A DNA stretch of 64,000 nt from JAFKKS01 sp050187875. GTDB lineage: Bacteria; Pseudomonadota; Alphaproteobacteria; Rhizobiales; Xanthobacteraceae. Both the position numbers and the translations under genes were made by a program. The notes beneath the pieces were generated by a model. The model saw only the letters and a list, made by a program, of their open reading frames with translations. It did not search any database and was not told the DNA's origin. Positions within the stretch are counted from its first letter, which is position 1. Every line of letters starts with the position of its first letter. The DNA lies in NCBI GenBank assembly GCA_050187875.1, contig JBFWXB010000001.1:1-64000 (forward strand), written 5' to 3'. This document shows positions 34,873 through 43,196 of the stretch, piece after piece.

Positions 34873-35973
34873 TCAGCCCGGCAGGATCTGCACGTCTTCG
34901 TCGCGCCAATGCACCCCAACTCTCGCGCCGGGCGCGAAGAGAGCCGACGTATCACTGACGAGCGCCTTGACCGAGAGCGCGATTTCCGGTCGCGCCTTGT
35001 CGAGGCTCACATGGTATTTGACCAAGTCGCCGAGATAGATGACCTCGCGGATGGTTGCTCGCCGCGCCTCTCCGCCGGTCGGATTCGCCGACAGCTGTAT
35101 CCGCTCCGGCCGCAGGCAAAGAACGGACCGCGCGCCCTCGCCCAGTTTCGCCCCGAGCGGCACAGCGACATCGAGGCCTTCCGCGATCGCCATGCGCAGC
35201 GCCCCATCCGCGCCGCGCACGACGTGCGCTTCCAGGATGTTGGTTTCCTTCATGAACTCCGCGACCATACGGCTGCCCGGCCGCTGATAGACATCGGCGG
35301 GCGTGGCAATCGCCTCGACACGACCTTTCTCCATCACGACGATCCGGTCGGACATGGCGAGCGCTTCGTCCTGGTCATGCGTGACGGAGATGATCGTCAC
35401 GCCGGTTGCGCTCTGCACGCGCTTGATCTCGATCTGCATCTGCTCGCGCAACGCCTTGTCGAGCGCGCCGAGCGGCTCATCCATCAGGAGAAGCGAAGGA
35501 CCGAAGACGAGCGCGCGCGCCAAGGCGACGCGCTGCTGCTGGCCGCCGGAGAGTTGCGCCGGCAGCTTGTGTGCATGCTCGTTAAGCCGAACGAGATCGA
35601 GTGCGGCCCGCACCCGCTCTTCGATTTCGCGTGCGGAGGCGCGGCGGATTTTCAGCGGGAAGGCGATATTCCTGGAAACGTCGAGATGCGGAAACAGCGC
35701 GTAGTTCTGGAACACCATACCCATATTGCGCAGATGCGCGGGCATGTAGGTGATGGTTTGGCCGCGGAACGTGACCTCGCCCGATGACGGATGATCGAAC
35801 CCGGCTATCATCATCAATGTCGTGGTCTTGCCGGAACCGCTCGCGCCCAGGATCGTGACGAATTCTCCGCGCTGAACGCTGAGCGAGATGTCGTCAACTG
35901 CGACGAACCCGCCGAAGAGCTTCGAAACCCCCTTCAGCTCGAGTTCAGGCGCTGCGCTTTCGCCACCACGCAT
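34873..35973 (-). CDS. ABC transporter ATP-binding protein, PotA-like
   Basis: ATPase of about 366 residues from ATG 35973. TTG 36006, behind GGAGG, and ATG 36075 are alternative starts. Walker A is LGASGSGKTT, the Q loop VFQNYALFPHLDVSRNI, the signature LSGGQQQRVALARAL, Walker B LLLMDEPLGALDKALREQM, and the switch His lies in SVTHDQDEALAMSDR. A C-terminal TOBE-type domain follows (LCLRPERIQLSANPTGGEARRATIREVIYLGDLVKYHVSL), as in PotA/FbpC. It is the first gene of this minus-strand operon, divergent from the aminotransferase. Confidence 0.92.
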   Translation of the reverse strand: MRGGESAAPELELKGVSKLFGGFVAVDDISLSVQRGEFVTILGASGSGKTTTLMMIAGFDHPSSGEVTFRGQTITYMPAHLRNMGMVFQNYALFPHLDVSRNIAFPLKIRRASAREIEERVRAALDLVRLNEHAHKLPAQLSGGQQQRVALARALVFGPSLLLMDEPLGALDKALREQMQIEIKRVQSATGVTIISVTHDQDEALAMSDRIVVMEKGRVEAIATPADVYQRPGSRMVAEFMKETNILEAHVVRGADGALRMAIAEGLDVAVPLGAKLGEGARSVLCLRPERIQLSANPTGGEARRATIREVIYLGDLVKYHVSLDKARPEIALSVKALVSDTSALFAPGARVGVHWRDEDVQILPG

Positions 35974-36032
35974 TTTGTCCGCAGAAGGAGGATCGAGGGC
36001 CGACAACAGCGCGCCTCCACGCCAATTTAAAG

Positions 36033-36162
36033 CTGAATACGAACTATTATTAACCTGGGTATTCCAGTCAACCATCGTAGCGCCCAGCGCTTTTTAGCGG
36101 CGGCCCTGACTAAGCTTCGCCAGCCGCCGAGATTGCATCAGATCATATTCTGTGCTGAATAC
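36033..36162. promoter_or_regulatory. Repeated CTGAATAC half-sites in divergent promoter
   Basis: CTGAATAC occurs at 36033-36040 and again at 36155-36162, and the related GTATTCCAG at 36059-36067 is nearly its complement. TATTC-N6-GAATA lies at 36146-36161. They resemble the CTGAATTC core of the GntR palindromes at 29261 and 29360, so one regulator might control both loci. The similarity is short and this remains a hypothesis. Confidence 0.3.
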
Positions 36163-36324
36163 AAGTCTGCATAGCAACACATGACGACGCATCAACGCAT
36201 GCCTATGGACGTCGACTAAACGCGGCCCCGTAACATGCGCCTCGAGTGGCGCTCCGCGCGGCTGCCGTCGCGTGCTGCGAGCGGGCGCTCATCGATATCG
36301 CCTCGCAGTAGCTAAAGGAGTTGC

Positions 36325-37572
36325 GTGCGGTACCGGTCGGCATCTGATGGAGGCACGAAGGGGGCGGACATGGCGGAATATCGGCTCGCACGGCGCTCGC
36401 TGCAGTCCGGCGGACACAAGGCGCTTCCCCCTGGCACGCTGAACATGAGCGGCGGCCTGGCGTTTGGCCCGACGATGCCCGACCTTGCGAAGGCGGCGAC
36501 CGTTGCGGCCCAGACGTTCCGTACCGAGTCGATGCAGTATTCCAGCGTCCTCGGCCTCAACGACCTTCGGGACGAGGTCGCGGCCTATGTCGCGTCCGAC
36601 GGCATCAAGGCGACACGCGACGAGATCATGATCGTCAACGGCGCCAAGCATGGCATTGACCTCGCCTGCCGCGCATTTCTCGATCCGGGTGACGCCGTGA
36701 TCGTCACGGCGCCGACTTACCTTACGGCCATCGGCATCTTCCATTCGAACGAGGCCCGCCTTATCGCGATCTGCCAAGATCGCGACGGTATGCTGGTCGA
36801 TGAATTGGAGAATACCCTCGCCGCGATGGAGGCAAGCGGCGAGCCTCTGCCGAAGCTCCTCTACGACGTGCCGGATTTTCACAATCCGACCGGCGTCACG
36901 CTGAGCAGCTCGCGACGGAAAAAACTTGTTGCGCTCGCGAAGCGCTTCGGCTTCGTCATTCTCGAAGATGATCCCTATCGACGGATTCGCTTTGAGGGCG
37001 AGACTGTCCCGACCATCAAGAGCTACGACGATGCGGGCGTCGCGATCTCGATCGGGACCTCGTCGAAGATCGTCGCGCCGGGCTTGCGCCTCGGGTGGGT
37101 CATCGCGTCGCCGGAGTTGATCGCACGCATGGCGCTGCACAAGGCCGATGGCGGCACCAGCGCCTTCACGCAGCGCATTCTCGTCGAGCTCTTCCGCGCC
37201 AACGGCGTCGCCGCACACATCGACGAGATCACGCCGGTGATGAAGTCGCATCGCGATCTGATGGTCGAGGCTTTTGCAAAGCACGTACCCGAGGCGCAGA
37301 TCGAGCGCCCCGCCGGCGGCTATTTCCTTTGGGTGAAGCTGCCGCCCGATGTCGATTCCGATCGGCTTGCCCACGCCGCGCTTGAGCAAGGCGTCGGCGT
37401 CCATTCCGGCCGCATCTGTTATCCGCTTGCGCCGCAGACGAACTTCCTGCGCGTCTGCTACTCCTTCGTCTCGCCGGATGAGATCGAATACGGAATTCGT
37501 AAGCTCGGCACCGCATTCACCAGCATGACTCGCGAGACAGGAGGAAGTTGGATTAAACGCGCCTCATGCTAA
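36325..37572 (+). CDS. PLP-dependent aminotransferase, class I/II (2-aminoadipate/LysN-like branch)
   Basis: 415 residues from GTG 36325, which follows AAAGGAG by 4 bases; ATG 36370 is an alternative. Fold-type I landmarks are HNPTG at 186-190, the Asp-Tyr of EDDPY at 214-218, the PLP lysine Lys248 in GTSSKIVAPGLRLGW, and the C-terminal RVCYSFVS with the substrate-carboxylate arginine. The layout matches stand-alone aminotransferases related to MocR domains (2-aminoadipate, valine-pyruvate or similar). It is divergent from the PotA-like operon and may transaminate the imported amine or its product. Confidence 0.9.
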   Translation: MRYRSASDGGTKGADMAEYRLARRSLQSGGHKALPPGTLNMSGGLAFGPTMPDLAKAATVAAQTFRTESMQYSSVLGLNDLRDEVAAYVASDGIKATRDEIMIVNGAKHGIDLACRAFLDPGDAVIVTAPTYLTAIGIFHSNEARLIAICQDRDGMLVDELENTLAAMEASGEPLPKLLYDVPDFHNPTGVTLSSSRRKKLVALAKRFGFVILEDDPYRRIRFEGETVPTIKSYDDAGVAISIGTSSKIVAPGLRLGWVIASPELIARMALHKADGGTSAFTQRILVELFRANGVAAHIDEITPVMKSHRDLMVEAFAKHVPEAQIERPAGGYFLWVKLPPDVDSDRLAHAALEQGVGVHSGRICYPLAPQTNFLRVCYSFVSPDEIEYGIRKLGTAFTSMTRETGGSWIKRASC

Positions 37573-37793
37573 AATTGAATTTCTGCGGAGATATCCGCGG
37601 GAGTCACGCCAAGTAACGCATAACCACCAATCATCCATTCACGGATCTGCCCAAGCGACTCTTCAGTGACCCACTCGCCCGGAGCGATTTCGGTCGTGAC
37701 GATGAGACGTTCGAGTTCTTTGTAAACGCTATCCGCTAAACGCAACTCGCCGGCGGATTCGACCTTTCGCTTCATCGATAGGATTCCGATCAA
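37569..37793 (-). pseudogene. Truncated GntR-family regulator
   Basis: A 74-codon frame (MKRKVESAGELRL from ATG 37775 is the likely original start). LADSVYKELERLIVTTEIAPGEWVTEESLGQ is the first half of a GntR winged HTH. The recognition helix (the SRTPVREAL part) and the whole effector domain are missing, replaced by unrelated REWMIGGYALLGVTPADI and a stop. It overlaps the end of the convergent aminotransferase by 4 bases. It was presumably an intact repressor of a neighbouring operon before deletion. Confidence 0.65.
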
Positions 37794-38090
37794 ATGTCAC
37801 CGGGGCTCCGTCTTGCCCAAGAACTACTTCTTTCATAGAGGCAGGCTCAAGCAACGCCGGTCGCGATCGCAAGCTCGGTGACCGACTCACGGAAGGACAG
37901 CAGATGCTGAAGGAAGCTTGAACGACGCGCCGGTTAGCTTGCCGTGCTCAGCGTGCAGGAGCTGTCTGATATGTATGCAGCGCACGACAATCCGGTGTGT
38001 TCACCGCTCCCATTTCACGCATCTTCGTCTGCACAGTTAACGATTACCAGTGATTGGGGTGAGTGGGCGTCTCACGTGAGGCAAAGGTCA
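37794..38090. other. Gene-free interval
   Basis: About 300 bases between the truncated gntR and the acyl-CoA dehydrogenase stop. I see no credible open frame, hairpin terminator or repeat in it. It may contain the lost remainder of the gntR region in unrecognisable form. Confidence 0.4.
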
Positions 38091-39239
38091 CTATCTAAAC
38101 GCATCCAGGCCCGTTAATTCACGCCCTTGAATGAGTCCAAGGATACCCGGCGTTCCATCCGGGATCGTGAGCGTGCGCGCATCGCGCGCCAATTGCTCCA
38201 AGCCGAGCTCCGCGCTCAAGCCCATGGCGCCGTGGATGCGCATCGCGATGGCAATCGCCTTGTCGCATGTGTCCACGGCGAAGCGCTTGGCCATCGCCGA
38301 CAAGCCATTGGCACGTTCGCCCCGATCGACGGCCGCGAGCGCGTTGTAACAAACCAATCGACTGGCCACGACGGCAGTCTGGATGTCGGCAAGGTCCTGC
38401 TGAATGATCTGAAAGCCCCCAATATATTTGCCGAATTGCTTGCGGGTCTTTGCGTATTCGACGGCAGCGTCGAGCGCCTTCTGTGCAAGTCCGACCGCGG
38501 TCAAGCCGACGAGTGGTCGGTTGGTCAGCCACGCCAGCGTGTGAACCTTCGCTGAATTGGCCTCGCCAACACACAGATTCTTCTTCGGCACGCGGCAATT
38601 GTCGAAGACCACTTCACCGAGATGTGCTTGTTTCAATCCGATGACGTCGATATTGCGCGCTTCGAATTCCGATTCTTCCCGATCGACGAGGACACGCACT
38701 ACCTCTTCCTTGCCGTCGACGACGCGGCGGCAGGTCACGTTCATAACGTCACAGACCGGTGCGTTGGAGATCCACATCTTCCGCCCGTTCAGGATGAAGC
38801 TGTCGCCTTCTTCATCGAGGCGTGTACGCACACCGTTCGGATTGGAGCCGGTGTCAGGCTCCGTAATTGCGGAACAGGTGATCTTCGCGCCCGACATGAA
38901 GTCGGCGAGGTAGCGGTCGCGCTGCTCCTGCGAGCAGCCATAGTAGAGTCGCATGGTCGTTGCCTCATGCGGCTGCAGGATGAGCGCGGCCGAGGCCGGC
39001 AATTGCTCATGAATGAGTCCGTAATCCAGCGCCCGCAACGCCGTTCCCCCGCCGCCCTCGGGGATACGCGCGCCGGTGATGCCGAGCGCGGCGCCGGCCT
39101 GAATGAGTTCGTGCGTCGCCGCTTTCGGCAGCGGCTTGTTGCGATCGTTCCTGTCGAGGATCGGCTGGATCAAGGTCTCGACCATGCGCTTGGCCGAATC
39201 GACCATCATCTGCTGCTCGCTGGTTAGCTCAAACTCCAT
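38091..39239 (-). CDS. Acyl-CoA dehydrogenase family protein
   Basis: FAD-dependent dehydrogenase of 382 residues, standard length. Family landmarks are CSAITEPDTGSNPNGVRTRLDEEGDSFILNGRKMWISNA (the FAD-binding middle domain), RKQFGKYIGGFQIIQQDLADI and MRIHGAMGLSAELGLEQLARDAR. The usual catalytic-base region IYEGT near the C-terminus reads IPDGT here (Asp361 in place of Glu). Either Asp serves as base or the enzyme uses another Glu, as isovaleryl-type enzymes do. Start ATG 39239 follows AGGAG. It is the last gene of the CoA-transferase/TRAP operon and would desaturate the activated substrate. Confidence 0.9.
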   Translation of the reverse strand: MEFELTSEQQMMVDSAKRMVETLIQPILDRNDRNKPLPKAATHELIQAGAALGITGARIPEGGGGTALRALDYGLIHEQLPASAALILQPHEATTMRLYYGCSQEQRDRYLADFMSGAKITCSAITEPDTGSNPNGVRTRLDEEGDSFILNGRKMWISNAPVCDVMNVTCRRVVDGKEEVVRVLVDREESEFEARNIDVIGLKQAHLGEVVFDNCRVPKKNLCVGEANSAKVHTLAWLTNRPLVGLTAVGLAQKALDAAVEYAKTRKQFGKYIGGFQIIQQDLADIQTAVVASRLVCYNALAAVDRGERANGLSAMAKRFAVDTCDKAIAIAMRIHGAMGLSAELGLEQLARDARTLTIPDGTPGILGLIQGRELTGLDAFR

Positions 39240-39248
39240 AGTGCGCTC

Positions 39249-40535
39249 CTAGTGCATCCGCGAGGGTAGCCAAAGAATAAGCGAGGGAAAGGCGACGAAG
39301 ATCGCAATGACAATGAGGTGCGCAATGAAATGCGGGAACGTGCCGCGGAACACCTCCGCGACCGGCCGGTCGGCATAGCGCGCGACGATGAAACAGTTCA
39401 GGCCGATCGGCGGCGTGATCATCCCAACTTCTGCCGTCACGATCTTGATGATGCCGAACCAGATCGGATCGAATCCCAGGGACACGATCAACGGCACGAC
39501 GATCGGAACTGTGAGAACCAGGATCGCGATCTGATCCATAAAGCAGCCAAGAACAAGGTAGCCTGCCAGGATGATCGCAATGATGATCCACCGCGATACC
39601 GGCAGCGATGACACCCAGGCTATGATCTCCTGCGTGGTCTGGGTCAGCGTGAAGTAGTAACCGAAAAGGTGAGCGCCGAAGATGATGAAGGCGATCATGC
39701 AGCTGCTGCGCGCCGCACGCCACACAGCGAAGCCGATCGCCTTGGCGCTCGGCCGCGCGCGCCAATAGCAAATCACGAAAGAGAAGAAGGCTCCCAGGGC
39801 GGACGCCTCGGTCGGCGTGGCGATGCCGGCATAGATGACGACGGTCACGGAGAAGAACAGAATGACCATCGGCCCGATGACCTTCAGCATCGCGATCTTC
39901 GTGCGCCACGCGACAGCGCCGCTATCGGGCGCCCGAGCAGTATCCATGTGCACGAGAACTGCGACGGTCAGCATGATCGCGACGGTGACGATCAAGCCGG
40001 GAATGACGCCGGCCACGAGGAGCTTGCCGATGCTCACGTCGGCGAGAATGCCGTAAAGAACGAGGCCGATGCTTGGTGGAATGAGAATGGCGAGCGTGCC
40101 GGAAATAGCGACGACGCCGGCCGCGAGCCTGGCCTCATAGCCTTGCTTGAGCATCGCCGTGAGGCTGGTGGCCGAAAGCGTCGCGGCCGAAGCGGCGCTC
40201 GAACCGCAGATGGCCGCGAATCCAGCGCCGGCCAACGCTGTCGCCATGGCAAGACCGCCTCTGATGCGCCCCACCCAAGCGGCCGCCGTGCGGAACAGGT
40301 CATCCGCAATCCCGCTCAGCAACGTGAACTCCGCCATCAGAATGAACATCGGAATGCTCATGAGCTCGTACGAGCTCAAGACGGAGATCGAGGAGGTTTT
40401 GAGAATACCCATGAGAACGGGCGTGCCGCCATGAGCATAGAGACCGAGAATACCCGCCACGCCCATCGCAACGCCGACTGGAGAGCCGATGGCCAGCAGC
40501 GCGAACAAAAGGGCGACAACGAGGAGAACCATCAT
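39249..40535 (-). CDS. TRAP transporter large permease (DctM-like)
   Basis: Inner-membrane protein of 428 residues with about 12 hydrophobic helices (VLLVVALLFALLAIGSPVGVAMGVAGILGLY at the start). SIPMFILMAEFTLLSGIADDLFRTAAAWVGRIRGGLAMATALAGAGFAAICGSSAASAAT is the diagnostic DctM block, and PIGLNCFIVARYADRPVAEVFRGTFPHF is the C-terminal hallmark. Start overlaps the DctQ stop as ATGA. It imports carboxylates in exchange for an ion gradient together with the two genes upstream. Confidence 0.94.
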   Translation of the reverse strand: MMVLLVVALLFALLAIGSPVGVAMGVAGILGLYAHGGTPVLMGILKTSSISVLSSYELMSIPMFILMAEFTLLSGIADDLFRTAAAWVGRIRGGLAMATALAGAGFAAICGSSAASAATLSATSLTAMLKQGYEARLAAGVVAISGTLAILIPPSIGLVLYGILADVSIGKLLVAGVIPGLIVTVAIMLTVAVLVHMDTARAPDSGAVAWRTKIAMLKVIGPMVILFFSVTVVIYAGIATPTEASALGAFFSFVICYWRARPSAKAIGFAVWRAARSSCMIAFIIFGAHLFGYYFTLTQTTQEIIAWVSSLPVSRWIIIAIILAGYLVLGCFMDQIAILVLTVPIVVPLIVSLGFDPIWFGIIKIVTAEVGMITPPIGLNCFIVARYADRPVAEVFRGTFPHFIAHLIVIAIFVAFPSLILWLPSRMH

Positions 40536-41092
40536 TCCACCGTCGAGGCTGTCTCGAGCGCGCTGCCGCTTCGAAGCGGAAGCGGTGCGATTTCACGTCC
40601 GGAGATCAGCCCCGCGACATGCGCTACGGCGAGGATCGCCTGGCGTACCGCCATCGTGGCGGAGCCGACGCACGCAACCGCGCTTGCGGGCCATGTCGGC
40701 CAGTCGATGACACCGGCAATGATGTTGTCGCTCAAGAATTCGTCGCGGGCTCGCACATACATCGCGACGGCGATGCAAGCGAGGAGGATTGCCGCGAGCA
40801 GCGTAGTGATCGCCTCACAGCCACGGCGAACCCGCGAGCTCATCGCGTGCTGGAGAATGTCGACGGCGACATGGCCGCCTTCGGCGCTTGTGCGGGGCAA
40901 CGCGAAGTAGAAGAGGAACACGCCGACATAGAGCGTGATGAAGTCGTAGGTCCACGACATCGGGCGTGCGAAGAGATAGCGCAGCGCGACATCCACCGCG
41001 ACGATCAGCATCATGGCGACGATCGATACGATCGCGCCGATCGAGAGAACCTTCTCGATCCATGCCAGGATGCGGCTCACGGTGTGGTACAT
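40532..41092 (-). CDS. TRAP transporter small permease (DctQ-like)
   Basis: 186-residue membrane protein with four predicted helices: IGAIVSIVAMMLIVAVDVALRYL, DFITLYVGVFLFYFALP, AITTLLAAILLACIAVAMYV and the region around WPTWPASAVACVGSATMAVRQAILAV. DVALRYLFARPMSWTYDF is the usual DctQ first-loop signature. It lies 49 bases after the binding-protein gene and overlaps the large permease gene. Confidence 0.92.
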   Translation of the reverse strand: MYHTVSRILAWIEKVLSIGAIVSIVAMMLIVAVDVALRYLFARPMSWTYDFITLYVGVFLFYFALPRTSAEGGHVAVDILQHAMSSRVRRGCEAITTLLAAILLACIAVAMYVRARDEFLSDNIIAGVIDWPTWPASAVACVGSATMAVRQAILAVAHVAGLISGREIAPLPLRSGSALETASTVE

Positions 41093-41141
41093 GACGCGCC
41101 GCGATCAAACGGACGCTTTCATAGGGCCTCCCTCATCGGCG

Positions 41142-42170
41142 TCATGGCTTGCGCGCCGCAGCCCAGGCCGCAAGCGCGTCATTGGCGGGGCGGCCGCGGC
41201 CCGCGACACGTTTGCTCCATTCCGCGGCGATCGGCTCCAGAAGCTTCTGCCAGCGCGCGCCTTCGGTCGAATCGAGCTCAATGACGTGATACGCTTTTGC
41301 GAACTCCTCTCGAGTTTCGCGCTCGCTGCGATCCATGTAGCTGCAGAGTTGCTGCGCGGCCTCGTCGCCCGCTTGCACGAGAATCTTCTGCAGATCGGGC
41401 GGCAGCTTCTTCCAGGCTGCGTCGGAGATCACGAACGCGGTCGTGAGTGTGCCGAGATTGACGCCGACGGTCACGTTTTTGAGGGGGCCGATCAAGTCGA
41501 ACGATTTCGCACTGATGAAGGGATAAAGTGCGCCGTCGACGGTGCCGCGGGTGATGGCCTCATGGAGTTCGGGGCCGGACATGCGCACGGAGGAGGCGCC
41601 CAAGGCGCGCGGCACGCTGTCCATCGCGCCGCCAGAGCTACGAATCTTCAGTCCGACCAGATCGTGAAGGTTCGCGACCGCCTTGGAGCCGGTCATTAGC
41701 TTATACGGCACATAGGACGCACCCATCAGGACGCGGACCTTCTGTTTGTCATATTCCGAGCGCGCGAGAAACGCGCCCGGCCGCGTCAACGCCTGGAAGA
41801 CCTTGGTCCCTTCGCAGGACGATTGTGACTGATTGGGCAGCTCGGCAATGCCGGTCAACGGCAGCTTGTCAGGCGTGTAGGAGGGAACGATGTCCGCCAT
41901 GTCGGTCACGCCCGACTGCACGAGCGTCAGCATATCTTGCGCTTTGCCGAGTTGCTGGGCGGGATACCATTCGAACTTGATACGCCCCTTCGAGAGCTCC
42001 GTCACCCGATCCATGAAGGGTTTGGCGCCGTGCACCGCCACGTGATGAGAAGGCGGAACGGCCTGCGCAAATTTGATGACGATCGTGTCTTCGCTCGCAG
42101 CGGTGTTCGCGGCCAGACAGACGCCGGCGAGAGCCATGACAAACAGTTTACCGGCTACGCGTGCCCTCAT
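41142..42170 (-). CDS. TRAP transporter substrate-binding protein (DctP-like)
   Basis: Periplasmic binding protein of 342 residues. The signal peptide is LFVMALAGVCLAANTAAS; the mature protein starts TIVIKFAQAVPPSHHVAVHGAKPFMDRVTELSKGRIKFEWYPAQQLGKAQDML. The ligand-carboxylate arginine region reads LHDLVGLKIRSSGGAMDSVPRALGASSVRMSGPELHEAITRGTVDGAL. ATG 42170 follows GGGGAGG. The ligand is probably an organic acid that becomes the CoA-transferase substrate. Confidence 0.93.
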   Translation of the reverse strand: MRARVAGKLFVMALAGVCLAANTAASEDTIVIKFAQAVPPSHHVAVHGAKPFMDRVTELSKGRIKFEWYPAQQLGKAQDMLTLVQSGVTDMADIVPSYTPDKLPLTGIAELPNQSQSSCEGTKVFQALTRPGAFLARSEYDKQKVRVLMGASYVPYKLMTGSKAVANLHDLVGLKIRSSGGAMDSVPRALGASSVRMSGPELHEAITRGTVDGALYPFISAKSFDLIGPLKNVTVGVNLGTLTTAFVISDAAWKKLPPDLQKILVQAGDEAAQQLCSYMDRSERETREEFAKAYHVIELDSTEGARWQKLLEPIAAEWSKRVAGRGRPANDALAAWAAARKP

Positions 42171-42194
42171 TGTGCATCCTCCCCAGGATCATTG

Positions 42195-43196
42195 TTATTG
42201 ATCTCCGCCGATCTCGATAACGGCGTGACCGACCGTTGTGCCTTCGATGAATTCGTCGAAGCTGTCGTTGAGCTTTTGAAACGGCACGCGTCGCGACAAT
42301 TTGTGCAGCTTCTGCGGCGCAAAATCCGTCGCGAGGCGCTGCCACAAGCGCACGCGCTCCCGCATATGTAATGTGCGCGAGACATTGATGCCGAGAAGGT
42401 CGACGGCGCGAAGCACCAGCGGCAGGACCGTCGTCGTCAACTCGAAGCCGACGGCCATCCCGACCACGGCGACTTTCCCGTACTCGCTGATCCGCGACGT
42501 TACGCGATCGAGCATGTGGCCGCCGACATTGTCGATCGCGGCCGCCCACAGCATCGGCCCGAGCGGCTCCTTTGTCTCCATCAGGCTCTGCCGCGACACG
42601 ATTTCCGCCGCGCCGATCTCGCGGAGGAAGGGCTCCTGATGCGCCTTCCCCGAGATCGCGCTGACGATATAGCCGCGACCGGCCAGAATGTTGACGCACA
42701 GGCTGCCGACGGCTCCGCTTGCACCGGTGACCGCCACCCGGCCGTTTGCGGGCGTCAATCCTGCGCTTTCCAACCGATCCACAGCCAGCGCCGCTGTCAG
42801 GCCCGCGCTGCCGAGCGCCATCGCGTCGAAGAGCGACATGCCCGCCGGAAGGGGAACGATCCAGTCGCCGGGCACACGCGCATATTCGGAGAAGCCGCCA
42901 TCGTGCGTGTTGCCAAGCTTGTAGTTGGTGACGAGCACCTTGTCGCCCGGCTTGAAACGCGGATCGACGGAAGCCGTCACGGTGCCCGACAGGTCGATCC
43001 CCGTCACACAGGGACGATCGGTGCGAACGTTCTTGCCGATTCCGCGCGCCGCCATCGCGTCTTTGTAGTTCAGCGACGAATACGCCACCTTGATCGTCAC
43101 ATCGCCGCCATCGAGATCGTCCAGCGTCAGCTGCTCGAAGCGGCAGTGCGGCTGGCCGGCGATGGTGTGCACGCGAAAGGCGTTGAAATGCATCAT
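42195..43196 (-). CDS. MDR-family oxidoreductase, AcuI/YhdH (acrylyl-CoA reductase)-like
   Basis: NADPH-dependent reductase of 333 residues lacking the zinc ligands of alcohol dehydrogenases. The YhdH/AcuI hallmarks are YSSLNYKDAMAARG near residue 40, VTGIDLSGTV, YARVPGDWIVPLPAGMSLFDAMALGSAGLTAALAV and the nucleotide motif VTGASGAVGSLCVNIL. Characterised members reduce acrylyl-CoA to propionyl-CoA. Its neighbours are a CoA-transferase (4-base overlap) and an acyl-CoA dehydrogenase, so an enoyl-CoA intermediate is plausible. The substrate is inferred only. Confidence 0.88.
   Translation of the reverse strand: MMHFNAFRVHTIAGQPHCRFEQLTLDDLDGGDVTIKVAYSSLNYKDAMAARGIGKNVRTDRPCVTGIDLSGTVTASVDPRFKPGDKVLVTNYKLGNTHDGGFSEYARVPGDWIVPLPAGMSLFDAMALGSAGLTAALAVDRLESAGLTPANGRVAVTGASGAVGSLCVNILAGRGYIVSAISGKAHQEPFLREIGAAEIVSRQSLMETKEPLGPMLWAAAIDNVGGHMLDRVTSRISEYGKVAVVGMAVGFELTTTVLPLVLRAVDLLGINVSRTLHMRERVRLWQRLATDFAPQKLHKLSRRVPFQKLNDSFDEFIEGTTVGHAVIEIGGDQ

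Noticed and set aside
39669..40910. Plus-strand open frame of 413 codons across the TRAP permeases
   Set aside because: Antisense to DctM and DctQ; strongly charged low-complexity sequence produced by reversing membrane-helix codons.
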